From: Syntrophomonas sp.
GTDB taxonomy: Bacteria > Bacillota > Syntrophomonadia > Syntrophomonadales > Syntrophomonadaceae
Assembly (NCBI GenBank): GCA_016841425.1
Contig: JAENZE010000001.1
Coordinates: 124,001-188,000, forward strand
Length of the DNA stretch: 64,000 nucleotides
Reading direction: 5' to 3'
Shown here: positions 53,765 through 62,035 of the stretch, in pieces
How the letters are laid out: every line of letters begins with the position of its first letter
How positions within the stretch are numbered: position 1 is the first letter of the stretch
Translations under genes and position numbers: made by a program
Notes under the pieces: model-generated
Database searches by the model: none
Seen by the model: the letters and a program-made list of their open reading frames with translations, nothing else
What the model was told of the DNA's origin: nothing

Positions 53765-54493
53765 ATGATTATATATCCCGCTATTGACCTTAAAGATGGC
53801 CAGTGTGTTAGGCTGGTACAGGGCAGAGCCGATGCCAAGACTGTATACTCCAATACTCCTGCCCAGGTGGCAGCATCCTTTCAAAAGCAGGGAGCGGCCT
53901 ATCTTCATGTTGTCGATTTAGACGGAGCATTTACCGGCAGTCCTCAAAATGCAGCTGCCATTGAAGCAATTGCAGCCAGTATCAATATTCCTTTCCAGGT
54001 AGGAGGAGGACTACGCAGTGTAGATGATGTGCAGAGGGTATTGGATTTAGGTGCCACCCGGGCTATTGTGGGGACTAGCGCCGTAAAGAGTCCGGATTTT
54101 GTAAAAAAACTGCTGGATCGTTTTGGGACCGAGCAGATAGTACTGGGCATAGATGCCCGAGAGGGTATGGTTGCGGTAGAGGGATGGGTAGAGACATCTG
54201 CCTTAAGCGCCTTGGAATTCGGGGATAGTATGAAGAACATAGGGGTTACTACCTGTGTCTTTACTGATATCAGCCGCGATGGCCTTTTAAATGGCCCTAA
54301 CCTGGATTCGACCCGGCAGATGGCTGAAAAAACCGGTCTTAAAATCATTGCTTCAGGAGGGGTATCCAGCCCGCAGAATATAAAGGATCTTAAGGCTGTC
54401 GAACCCTTCGGAGTGGTGGGTGCGATTATCGGCAAAGCATTATATGATGGTAAAATAAATCTATTGCAGGCACTAGAAGCCGCAGACGATTGA
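53765..54493 (+). CDS. hisA: ProFAR isomerase (HisA)
   Basis: A 242-aa TIM-barrel isomerase. YPAIDLKDGQCVRL carries the first catalytic Asp and FTDISRDGLLNGPN the second. VGGGLRSVDDVQRVLDLGA is the phosphate-binding half. ATG follows a weak GAGGTG. No fusion with TrpF activity can be judged from sequence. Confidence 0.96.
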   Translation: MIIYPAIDLKDGQCVRLVQGRADAKTVYSNTPAQVAASFQKQGAAYLHVVDLDGAFTGSPQNAAAIEAIAASINIPFQVGGGLRSVDDVQRVLDLGATRAIVGTSAVKSPDFVKKLLDRFGTEQIVLGIDAREGMVAVEGWVETSALSALEFGDSMKNIGVTTCVFTDISRDGLLNGPNLDSTRQMAEKTGLKIIASGGVSSPQNIKDLKAVEPFGVVGAIIGKALYDGKINLLQALEAADD

Positions 54494-54524
54494 TCAAGAT
54501 GTAAAAGCTTGAGGAGGGGAGCAT

Positions 54525-55277
54525 ATGCTGGCCAAGCGAATAATTCCCTGTCTGGATGTTCATGAGGGCAGAGTAGTAAAAGGGATTAATTTTGTAAACC
54601 TGCAGGATGCAGGAGACCCGGTAGAACTGGCCGCGTTCTATGATCGGGAAGGTGCTGATGAATTGGTTTTTCTTGATATCAGCGCATCCCACGAAGGCAG
54701 AAAAACTATGATCGATGTAGTGCGGGAGACGGCCCGACAGGTATTTATACCTTTCGCAGTAGGCGGTGGGATTGGGAATATCGATGACATCCGCAGCATA
54801 CTGATTGCTGGAGCAGACAAAGTATCGATCAATTCGTCAGCAGTAAGAAATCCGGCTCTGATTGGAGAAGGAGCACTGAAATTCGGAAGCCAGTGTATAG
54901 TAGTGGCTATCGACGCCCGTATGAAGGGCGACAGATGGGAAGTATATATAAACGGGGGAAGAGTACCCACCGGCCTGGATGCTGTAGAGTGGGCTCAGAA
55001 GGCTGAAAGGCTGGGAGCAGGAGAGATTCTGCTAACCAGTATGGATAAGGATGGAACTAAAGATGGCTACGACCTGAAACTGACTCATGCCATCAGTGAT
55101 TCAGTCGGCATACCGGTTATAGCTTCAGGGGGAGCAGGAAATCTGCAGCACCTCTATGAGGGGATAGAATATGGCCTAGCAGATGCGGTTTTGTGTGCAT
55201 CCATTTTTCATTATCGTGAATGTACCATAGAGGAAGCAAAAAAATATTTAAAAGAAAAAGGAGTTCCGGTCAGATAA
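54525..55277 (+). CDS. hisF: Imidazole glycerol phosphate synthase, cyclase subunit
   Basis: A 250-aa TIM barrel that uses ammonia from HisH to form IGP and [24 protein letters not shown] and [16 protein letters not shown] hold the two catalytic Asp residues; [17 protein letters not shown] and [12 protein letters not shown] are phosphate sites. GAGGAGGGG precedes the ATG. The stop overlaps the hisIE start by one base. The AICAR released is a substrate of PurH from the same transcript. Confidence 0.97.
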   Translation: MLAKRIIPCLDVHEGRVVKGINFVNLQDAGDPVELAAFYDREGADELVFLDISASHEGRKTMIDVVRETARQVFIPFAVGGGIGNIDDIRSILIAGADKVSINSSAVRNPALIGEGALKFGSQCIVVAIDARMKGDRWEVYINGGRVPTGLDAVEWAQKAERLGAGEILLTSMDKDGTKDGYDLKLTHAISDSVGIPVIASGGAGNLQHLYEGIEYGLADAVLCASIFHYRECTIEEAKKYLKEKGVPVR

Positions 55278-55930
55278 TGATAGAAAAAATTGATTTTCAA
55301 AAACAGGGGGGACTAATTCCGGCAGTTGTTCAGGACTATACCAGCGGTCAGGTACTTATGCTGGCTTACATGAATAAAGAAGCCCTCACCAGGACGATTG
55401 AAACAGGTAAGACCTGGTTTTACTCCCGCAGCCGGCAGGAACTGTGGATGAAAGGGGAAAGCTCAGGCCACGTGCAGGAAGTTAAAGAGATATTATATGA
55501 TTGTGATGAAGATTCGGTGTTAATAAAAGTACAACAGACCGGGGTGGCTTGCCATACCGGGCATTATTCCTGCTTTTTCAGAAATATGGCCGGTCAGGAA
55601 GTGGAAGAACAGGTTTTTGATATGAACCGGATTTATGAGTCTGCCGCAAGCAGCCCGGCTATATTATACGAGCTTTATGAAATTATTAAGGACCGCCAGA
55701 TTAAAATGCCGGAAGGATCTTATACTACTTACCTGTTCAAACAGGGATTGGATAAGATTCTTAAAAAGGTAGGGGAGGAGAATGCAGAAGTTATCATAGC
55801 GGCCAAGAACCGAGAAAAATCGGAAGTTATATATGAAACCTCGGATTTAATATATCATCTTCTGGTTCTATTGGTGGAACAGGGAGTCGATCTGGGAGAA
55901 ATATTTGCTGAACTAAAATCACGCCGATGA
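55277..55930 (+). CDS. hisI: Bifunctional phosphoribosyl-AMP cyclohydrolase / PRA-ATP pyrophosphatase
   Basis: A 217-aa fusion of two histidine enzymes (HisI and HisE). The N-terminal cyclohydrolase has [20 protein letters not shown] and [15 protein letters not shown] followed by ACHTGHYSC, the metal-binding region. From about 118 the pyrophosphatase helices follow ([33 protein letters not shown]). The ATG at 55277 overlaps the hisF stop. It is the last gene of the cluster; hisC is absent here. Confidence 0.96.
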   Translation: MIEKIDFQKQGGLIPAVVQDYTSGQVLMLAYMNKEALTRTIETGKTWFYSRSRQELWMKGESSGHVQEVKEILYDCDEDSVLIKVQQTGVACHTGHYSCFFRNMAGQEVEEQVFDMNRIYESAASSPAILYELYEIIKDRQIKMPEGSYTTYLFKQGLDKILKKVGEENAEVIIAAKNREKSEVIYETSDLIYHLLVLLVEQGVDLGEIFAELKSRR

Positions 55931-56223
55931 GTTACAAAGACGGTTCCCTTGATTATTAGGGAGCTTATAAGAAATGTAGAATTAATTTATACATGTGATG
56001 ATTAAGCTGACCCATAAGCAATCTTGATGGTTGATAATTAGGCTTGCTGCCTTAGCAACAGGGGCAGTGACAATATAGACTTACCCGGAAGGGTACCTCT
56101 GTACTTAAATAGAGTGCCAGGTAGCATCAGGATTGAGGCTTGACCGGGGACAGCAACTGTTTATCACAGAGGGAGCAATGTCTCGAACGCCAGCAGCAGC
56201 ATCTGTGCTCCTAAGAAAAAGTA
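55931..56223. other. Convergent intergenic region after hisI
   Basis: The 293-bp gap between hisI and the CBS protein holds a weak hairpin just after hisI (TCCCT near 55945 with AGGGA near 55960). A degenerate copy of the TGGTNCCTGGNACCA palindrome occurs at 56113-56126 on the other strand. No coding frame with a start signal is seen. Confidence 0.45.
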
Positions 56224-57540
56224 TTATACGGGTCGATTTTCTTCAGCCGGGTAAACTCGAATCCGGTCAATCCGCATCCCTTTCATTTTAACAACCTCCA
56301 ACCTGCTGCTGCCCACATACACCACATCTCCTTCGTGGGGCTTTTTCCCAATTTTCTCTAATACCAGACCCGCCAGAGTGTTGTATTCATCACTGTCAGA
56401 TACATTCAACCCCAGTTTTTCCACCACGTCGTCTATGATCATCCGGCCGCTCACCAGCAGCGACCCATCTTCTTCTCGTTCCAAATCGGGGTCTTCATGA
56501 TCGAATTCATCCTGTATTTCTCCCACTAGTTCCTCGAGTACATTTTCCAGGGTTACTATGCCAGCAATTTCACCATATTCGCCTATTACTATAGCTAAAT
56601 GCTGGTGATGGCGCTGAAACTCGGTCAGCATACGATCTAAGGTCATACTTTCCGGTATAAAAAGGGCTTCACGCTTAATATCACTGATGTTAGATACTTT
56701 TTCCATATCCATGTAGATCAGGTCTTTAATATTGACTACTCCTAATAATCGGTCCGGGTTGCCTTCACAAAGCGGAAAGCGAGTATGACCTGCTTCCCGG
56801 GCCCGTTCGATATTTTCATGAACACTTATGGTGGTATCCAGATATACCACTTCCGGGCGGGGTACCATAATATCATAAGCGACCAGCCTTTCAAAACGGA
56901 ACACATTTTGCAGCAAATCTTTTTCAACCTGTCTGATCTGGCCGTCATTATAGCTATCTGTAATAATCATGCTTATTTCTTCTTCAGTATGGGTTAGAGC
57001 TCCTTCGGTGTTAGGCTGAAAACCCATCCAGGTGACTACCCGGTTGGCAGAATTATTTAAAAGCGCCACCGCAGGATAAAATATTCGGTAAAAAATGCGC
57101 ATGGTCGGCGCGAGTTTAAGAGATACGGACTCTGCTCTCTGTATAGAAAACGTTTTGGGGGCTTGTTCTCCGAACACCACATGAGCAAAAGTGATCAGAC
57201 TGAATGCTATAATAAATGAGATAGAACTTAGCAGGGTATCAGATGTTAGGCCCCAGTTAAAAAACAAGGGTCGGATCAGGTCACCTATGGCTGGCTCTCC
57301 CAGCCATCCTAAGCCGAGACTGGCCAGGGTTATACCCAGTTGACTCACAGAGAGATAGGCATCGATATTTTCTATACATTCCCGTACCGCCAGAGCCTTT
57401 TTATTACCTTCCGCGATTAACTGGGATATTCGGGTAGGCCTTACTTTTACAAATGCAAACTCTGCTGCCACAAAAACCCCGTTAAGAATAATCAGGATTA
57501 GGGCACCTGATATTTTTATTATACTCATCAACAATTCCAA
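56224..57540 (-). CDS. CNNM/CBS-domain (CorC/HlyC) membrane protein
   Basis: A 438-aa member of the hemolysin C/CorC family, now associated with magnesium and cobalt efflux or homeostasis. The N-terminal CNNM domain has about four membrane segments (IIKISGALILIILNGVFVAAE, QLGITLASLGLGWLGEPA). Two CBS domains follow (MVPRPEVVYLDTTISVHEN; FIPESMTLDRMLTEFQRH) and a CorC_HlyC domain closes it (DEYNTLAGLVLEKIG). The frame starts with TTG at 57540; an ATG four codons later (57528) is an alternative. It is monocistronic. Confidence 0.93.
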   Translation of the reverse strand: MELLMSIIKISGALILIILNGVFVAAEFAFVKVRPTRISQLIAEGNKKALAVRECIENIDAYLSVSQLGITLASLGLGWLGEPAIGDLIRPLFFNWGLTSDTLLSSISFIIAFSLITFAHVVFGEQAPKTFSIQRAESVSLKLAPTMRIFYRIFYPAVALLNNSANRVVTWMGFQPNTEGALTHTEEEISMIITDSYNDGQIRQVEKDLLQNVFRFERLVAYDIMVPRPEVVYLDTTISVHENIERAREAGHTRFPLCEGNPDRLLGVVNIKDLIYMDMEKVSNISDIKREALFIPESMTLDRMLTEFQRHHQHLAIVIGEYGEIAGIVTLENVLEELVGEIQDEFDHEDPDLEREEDGSLLVSGRMIIDDVVEKLGLNVSDSDEYNTLAGLVLEKIGKKPHEGDVVYVGSSRLEVVKMKGMRIDRIRVYPAEENRPV

Positions 57541-57863
57541 TAAACTTCATCCTTCCAGGTCAAATTAATGGTTAAGGGATAAGCATAGTCTGCCCTTTAA
57601 TACTTAGAGTGATGACTGATTAATATGTACCAGCTTAAAGACTTGTATTCATAATATCAGATTTTATGGGCATATTTAACTATTTTCCTTATCCAGGTTA
57701 CAATTTGTAAGGCCCTGGGAGTAAAAACATCCAAATAAATTAACTATCAACAAGAACATATCCAAAAGAGAAAGGATATACATATATTAGGTATTAGATT
57801 TATATGTGGCAATAAAGGATAATTCTGCATTAACAGTTTGTCGCCCAGGCGGGGGGAAAATAA
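57541..57863. other. Divergent intergenic region
   Basis: This 323-bp AT-rich stretch lies between the leftward CBS gene and the rightward 117-aa gene. I find no promoter with both boxes at proper spacing that I would defend, no hairpin and no further coding frame. Confidence 0.5.
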
Positions 57864-58217
57864 ATGATAACATCGTTTAAACAATATATTAAAGTACCCA
57901 GGGTTAAGCCGGATTTTTACAATTGTCCTGACAGCTTCAGCTTTAAAGATTTGTTAGCTATATTCTTTACGCTGGGGTTCTTCTATGCATGTTATAAGGC
58001 CTTAACTCAACCTCAAGCATTAGAACTTGTCAAAGCTATTGCTTATCTGATGGCAATAATACTGGGTGGATATTTTGGACATGAGATAACTGCTGCAATA
58101 ATTCATGAAAAATACAAGACTAATAACTACGGTTATAGCAACAGTTACTCCTATGAAAATGAGATGAGCTGTGGCACTTCGGGTCAGGAAAATTCGGGTA
58201 TTGATGCTCAAATTTGA
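57864..58217 (+). CDS. Small two-helix membrane protein, unknown
   Basis: A 117-aa protein with two membrane segments (LLAIFFTLGFFYACYKAL about 30-47; AIAYLMAIILGGYFGHEITA about 59-78). A Tyr/Asn/Ser-rich tail follows, including NNYGYSNSYSYENEMS. I recognise no family. GGGGGG precedes the ATG at about eight bases. It is a single gene between a CBS-domain protein and a sodium/proton antiporter, so an ion-related role is only a guess. Confidence 0.65.
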   Translation: MITSFKQYIKVPRVKPDFYNCPDSFSFKDLLAIFFTLGFFYACYKALTQPQALELVKAIAYLMAIILGGYFGHEITAAIIHEKYKTNNYGYSNSYSYENEMSCGTSGQENSGIDAQI

Positions 58218-58248
58218 GCCGAGGGTGGGTCAATAACTGGCAAATAGG

Positions 58249-59820
58249 TTATTCATCACGGGTTTTTTGTCGCAGGGTATCAAGCTCATAATCTATCCTG
58301 GCACTTAGCACCTGCAGATCTTTGTCATCAATCATGCCACGTCGCATAGCTTCCTGCAGGGCGCTTTTCTCCGTCTGCAAAGCCTGGATACGGGCCTTAT
58401 TCTCCAGGTTCATACTTAAAATAATCTCGTTCTGGTTCATGGTATCCAGAAGTTGTTCTATATCCTCCAGCCTTTCCGTATATTCCTGGTGAAGAACATC
58501 GTAGGTGCTGGAAGTTATTGATTTATTATTTCTTAAGCGCTGCAGTTCCTTTATCGCTGCTTCACCGGCTAGAAGCTGACTGGCCAGGCGACCATATTCA
58601 GCTAGCAGTGTGACTTTGTTAGCAAGCCCCAGACTTCTGATTAATGGTTTGATACTAAGACCCTGAACCAGCAGAGATACCAGGACTACTCCAAAGGTAA
58701 GCACCAGAAGTTCACCCCGGTAAGGGAAATTGGTACCAAGACCTAATACCAGGGCCATGGGAATGGCTCCCCGTAATCCACCCCAGAAGAGCACATGCTG
58801 CCAGCTGAAAGGAATATCCCCCTTGAACCTGTTTACCAGTGGCGATAACAGGTAAACTGCTGCTGCTCTGCCCACAAGAACTACCGGTATTGCCAGCAAT
58901 ATATCGGTTCCTCGCTGGGTAAGGTCAAATAGAGCAACTTCAAAACCTACCAGCAAAAATACTATAGAATTAACTGCAAAGGCCAGATACTCCCAAAAAG
59001 AATTCACAGCCAGACGAGTAGAAGCACTCATACCAGTTCGCATTCCATAGCTGCCCATCACCAGTCCCGCAGTCACTACCGCTATTACCCCTGATACATG
59101 CAGGGTTTCAGCGCTTAAATAGGCGCCAAATGCTGCTATGGTGGTAAGCATGATTTCAAACAAATGGTCATCATATTCTCGGGTCAGCCGTGAAGCCACA
59201 AAACCAATACCCCCTCCCACTAGTACACCTCCAAAAACCACCAGGATAAAGGACTGAATCCCCCCCAGTATAGAGATTTCTTGACCAGAGGCATAGTTAA
59301 CCAGCAGGGTAAATAAGACTATTGCTACGCCATCGTTAAAAAGACTTTCAGATTCCATAATCAGGGAAAGACGCTTGCCTACGCCCAGTTCTTTAAAAAT
59401 AGCAATAACGGATATGGGATCAGTAGGCGATATCAGTGCTCCAAATACTAAACCTACTGCCAGTGGGATATGGAGTAACCAGGAGATGGAATAACCCACT
59501 ACTATAGTAGAAATAAGTGTACCAACCAGAGCAAAAATCGTAATAGGCAGAGCATTTTCTTTTAAAAGTCTGGCCCGGATATTAATGGCAGATTCAAATA
59601 AAAGAGGAGGCAGAAAAACCGTGAATAAGATATGCGGTTCCAGCTCTATCTGGGGTAGGACATGAAAAGGCGCGATTATTAAACCGGTTATAACCAGGGC
59701 CAGAGCATAAGGTATCCTTATAAAACGTCCTACCATAGCCACCATAGTAGCTATAACCATGAGCCAGAAAAAGGCTGTAAAGTTGAAAGCACCGGTTTCA
59801 GCTATTGAGAAAATAAAAAT
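58249..59820 (-). CDS. CPA1-family sodium/proton antiporter
   Basis: About 523 aa with a dozen membrane segments and a C-terminal cytoplasmic coiled region. GALISPTDPISVIAIFKELG and ESLFNDGVAIVLFTLL are the CPA1 signature motifs holding the ion-binding Asp. The first ATG (59760) has no ribosome binding site and would cut the first helix. The same frame stays open upstream, coding AETGAFNFTAFFWL, to an ATT at 59820 preceded by GGGAAGTGA at six bases, so a rare ATT start is favoured. It exchanges sodium (or potassium) for protons across the membrane. Confidence 0.88.
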   Translation of the reverse strand: MFIFSIAETGAFNFTAFFWLMVIATMVAMVGRFIRIPYALALVITGLIIAPFHVLPQIELEPHILFTVFLPPLLFESAINIRARLLKENALPITIFALVGTLISTIVVGYSISWLLHIPLAVGLVFGALISPTDPISVIAIFKELGVGKRLSLIMESESLFNDGVAIVLFTLLVNYASGQEISILGGIQSFILVVFGGVLVGGGIGFVASRLTREYDDHLFEIMLTTIAAFGAYLSAETLHVSGVIAVVTAGLVMGSYGMRTGMSASTRLAVNSFWEYLAFAVNSIVFLLVGFEVALFDLTQRGTDILLAIPVVLVGRAAAVYLLSPLVNRFKGDIPFSWQHVLFWGGLRGAIPMALVLGLGTNFPYRGELLVLTFGVVLVSLLVQGLSIKPLIRSLGLANKVTLLAEYGRLASQLLAGEAAIKELQRLRNNKSITSSTYDVLHQEYTERLEDIEQLLDTMNQNEIILSMNLENKARIQALQTEKSALQEAMRRGMIDDKDLQVLSARIDYELDTLRQKTRDE

Positions 59821-59840
59821 ATTAAATCACTTCCCTTGGG

Positions 59841-59869
59841 GTGGACACGGGGACGGTTCTCTTGTCCAC
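59841..59869 (+). repeat. REP hairpin (type A), left flank of the transposase
   Basis: A 29-nt element with stem GTGGACA/TGTCCAC and loop CGGGGACGGTTCTCT, identical to the copies at 35344-35423. It lies 49 bp past the transposase stop. Confidence 0.9.
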
Positions 59870-59917
59870 CTTTCCACCTTTTGACGTAACTATATGGTAT
59901 GGTTTGCGGATTGAAAC

Positions 59918-60715
59918 TCATTTTTTCTTACATATCTTATGAACAGTACTTTTACTCAAATTAAACAGATCGGCTATTTTTCGAATCGAAGAGTTTGACC
60001 CCTGGTGTATGTCTTTAATAAGACTATCTCGAATTTCCCTATTTTCTCTAGAATTTATATCTTCTAACTTGATTCCATTTTCATCTAAATAGTGTACTAC
60101 ATATTCAGAGTCTATTTCACTATCAAAATCCATATTATCTGAACAATCCAAGAAAACCTCATCTGTTGCCTGTTCCGAAAACTGAATAAACAATTTCTGT
60201 GCTATGTTTACAGAATGTTCAGAAAACATTTCTAAAATTCTATCTATTTTGATAATTCTCGAATACTCTGTATTTATATCCAGATACGAGTTATAGCTGC
60301 TCCACCTATAATCACGCATATCGTTTACCAGTCCGGCCTTTATTGGATTCCTATGAATATACCTGATGGCAGCTAACAGATAGGCGTCTGTTTCTATAGG
60401 TTCGCTTTTGTATCTGTCTTGAAAAAGGTGACCTGTTCTTTTATACTTGCGGTTATAGTAATATACATAGGAGGTATTTATTATTTTCATTATTTGTGAT
60501 AATTCTTCATTCATTTCATCTATTAACAAGTGAACATGGTTATCCATTAAACAAAAACCATAGATAAGCCATTTGCTTTGTGGGTTTTTACGCTCCAGGA
60601 TTTGAATAAATTTTTCTCGGTCCTTATCGTCGGTAAAGATATTTTTCTTCTCATTTCCTCTTATCATAACGTGGTAAATTCCACTGGAACTTTTAATTCG
60701 TATACTTCTTGTCAT
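59918..60715 (-). CDS. REP-associated tyrosine transposase (RAYT, IS200-like)
   Basis: A 265-aa single-strand transposase of the Y1 HUH type. The HUH pair is H60 and H62 (DNHVHLL), and the catalytic Tyr is among YVYYYN (83-88); GHLFQDRYKSEPIE and RYIHRNPIKAGLV are typical. The C-terminus adds a helix-turn-helix (SSIRKIADLFNLSKSTVHKI). The ATG at 60715 follows GGGTGAT; a GTG three codons earlier is also in frame. Inverted copies of a 29-nt hairpin flank the gene, and no other IS ends are visible. RAYTs are domesticated enzymes that spread REP/REPIN sequences. Confidence 0.93.
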   Translation of the reverse strand: MTRSIRIKSSSGIYHVMIRGNEKKNIFTDDKDREKFIQILERKNPQSKWLIYGFCLMDNHVHLLIDEMNEELSQIMKIINTSYVYYYNRKYKRTGHLFQDRYKSEPIETDAYLLAAIRYIHRNPIKAGLVNDMRDYRWSSYNSYLDINTEYSRIIKIDRILEMFSEHSVNIAQKLFIQFSEQATDEVFLDCSDNMDFDSEIDSEYVVHYLDENGIKLEDINSRENREIRDSLIKDIHQGSNSSIRKIADLFNLSKSTVHKICKKK

Positions 60716-60753
60716 AACTATCACCCACTTATATGATATCAGCTATTCGGAAA

Positions 60754-60782
60754 GTGGACAAGAGAACCGTCCCCGTGTCCAC
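60754..60782 (-). repeat. REP hairpin (type A), right flank of the transposase
   Basis: Exact reverse complement of the element at 59841-59869, 38 bp upstream of the transposase start. Together the two enclose the gene as an inverted pair. Confidence 0.9.
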
Positions 60783-60790
60783 CTAAACCA

Positions 60791-60819
60791 GAAAAAACAA
60801 AAGAGGGTTCAAACCCTCT
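60791..60819 (-). terminator. Terminator of tRNA-Leu
   Basis: AGAGGGTT and AACCCTCT (60802-60819) form a tight stem, followed on the minus strand by TTTTGTTTTTT, just past the tRNA CCA end. Confidence 0.8.
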
Positions 60820-60828
60820 ATTTTTCTA

Positions 60829-60913
60829 TGGTGCGGATGAAGGGACTCGAACCCCCACGCCTCGCAGCGCCAGATCCTAAGTCTGGTGCGTCTGCCAATT
60901 CCGCCACATCCGC
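60829..60913 (-). tRNA. tRNA-Leu (anticodon TAG)
   Basis: 85 nt on the minus strand. The acceptor stem GCGGATG pairs with CATCCGC and the CCA end is encoded. The anticodon arm reads CCAGACTTAGGATCTGG with anticodon TAG. A long variable arm follows, as in class II tRNAs, and the T arm contains GGTTCGAGTCC. Confidence 0.97.
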
Positions 60914-60933
60914 ATGAAAAGTGTTGTCTTATG

Positions 60934-60954
60934 GGGTCGGCGACCCTCTGTCAA
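60934..60954 (-). promoter_or_regulatory. tRNA-Leu promoter region with a 13-nt palindrome
   Basis: On the minus strand a consensus TTGACA lies at 60949-60954; the -10 17 bp away (TAAGAC) is poor. The spacer holds GGGTCGGCGACCC (60934-60946), a perfect inverted repeat around one base. Confidence 0.45.
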
Positions 60955-61110
60955 CTAACGTCAGGATACAATAATTCTAACGTACTTAACTATTATATGG
61001 GGATTTGATTATGCTGTCAATTCCATGAATATGGTTGCATATCGACTTCTGAGCCTCGGAGGTGTATGATTAAGCTGTAAGTAAGAGATAAACCGCCAGG
61101 AGGTGAGCAT

Positions 61111-61281
61111 GTGTTTGGCTTAATAGGTAACTTTGGACCCTGGGAATTAGGCTTTATTTTGGTAATTGTATTAATAATATTTGGACCTGGGAAGCTTCCC
61201 CAACTGGGCGATTCAGTTGGCAAAGCTTTGAGCAACTTCCGCAAAGCACGGGAGGATGATGAAAAGGCGATTGAGGATTAG
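61111..61281 (+). CDS. tatA: Twin-arginine translocase subunit TatA/TatE
   Basis: A 56-aa TatA-type protein. One N-terminal membrane helix (PWELGFILVIVLIIFG) is followed by the hinge FGPGKLPQLG, an amphipathic helix (DSVGKALSNFRKA) and an acidic tail EDDEKAIED. It would oligomerise in the membrane to let folded Tat substrates cross. Start is GTG at 61111, seven bases after AGGAGGTGA. It is alone; no tatC is adjacent. A strong terminator follows at 61325. Confidence 0.93.
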   Translation: MFGLIGNFGPWELGFILVIVLIIFGPGKLPQLGDSVGKALSNFRKAREDDEKAIED

Positions 61282-61324
61282 GCTTATTAACTATAAGGTG
61301 AGATAAGAATAAATAAAGCCATAC

Positions 61325-61357
61325 AAAAGCCACGAGCTCTGCCACCGTGGCTTTTTT
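61325..61357 (+). terminator. Terminator of tatA
   Basis: AAAAGCCACG and CGTGGCTTTT with an 11-base loop, followed by further T residues. Confidence 0.88.
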
Positions 61358-61512
61358 GCTTCTATTGAAGGAATATGAGGCCGATCAGATAGTAATCATG
61401 AAGTAAAAATTAGCACGATACAAACTGAAGTAAGAAATTAGGCAAGCTTATTCAGCATTAAACTCTTGCCGGAGGACTATCTGCTTTACCTTTCAAGTGA
61501 TTATGTCTAACT

Positions 61513-61929
61513 CTAAATTACTGGATTCAACCCGGGATCGTAAGGCTTTATATCCAGAACCGGTGTACCGTCCAGCATATCAACCCCTTTTATCATCACC
61601 TGGTTTCCTTCCACCCTCAGCAGTTCTACAATCGATAACCCTATTCCATTAGGGCGATGGGGTGAACGGGTAGCGAAAACCCCACGGGGTCCTGGACTGC
61701 CGCCCCTCGGTCTATCAACGAGCAGTTCATAGCCGGAAGATTGATCAAAATGAAATAATACAATTATATAAGAATACTTATCCAGATTCAGCAGACCGGT
61801 GCTGAATTCCTCTTTTATTTCGATTACTGCTTCCAGGTCAGGGACATGGATGCTCTGTTGCGGAATTTCAGCTGTAGTCTTAAATGGTGAACGGACATGA
61901 CCGATGGGCCGGAATATTATCTCATCCAT
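61513..61929 (-). CDS. trmO: tRNA N6-threonylcarbamoyladenosine methyltransferase TrmO family
   Basis: A 138-aa protein of the YaeB/TsaA (TrmO) family, which N6-methylates t6A37 in some threonine tRNAs using SAM. FRPIGHVRSPF near the N-terminus, YIIVLFHFDQSSGYELLVDR and GVFATRSPHRPNGIGLSIVE are the family motifs. The small size without the C-terminal extension of E. coli TrmO is common in Firmicutes and archaea, so catalytic equivalence is likely but not certain. The ATG at 61929 is preferred because GAAAGGAG lies upstream. The gene is monocistronic, converging with tatA. Confidence 0.87.
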   Translation of the reverse strand: MDEIIFRPIGHVRSPFKTTAEIPQQSIHVPDLEAVIEIKEEFSTGLLNLDKYSYIIVLFHFDQSSGYELLVDRPRGGSPGPRGVFATRSPHRPNGIGLSIVELLRVEGNQVMIKGVDMLDGTPVLDIKPYDPGLNPVI

Positions 61930-62035
61930 ATGCGTACTCCTTTCGGGGCAGGTATTCACAACAGATTAAAACTGATTAATTAAGATATCAAGGAAAACTG
62001 GCAACACTGGCACGCTGTTATTTTATGTGCATTTA

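Noticed and set aside
53944-54435. 163-codon frame opposite hisA
   Set aside because: Shadow of hisA codon bias; no binding site, no recognisable domain.
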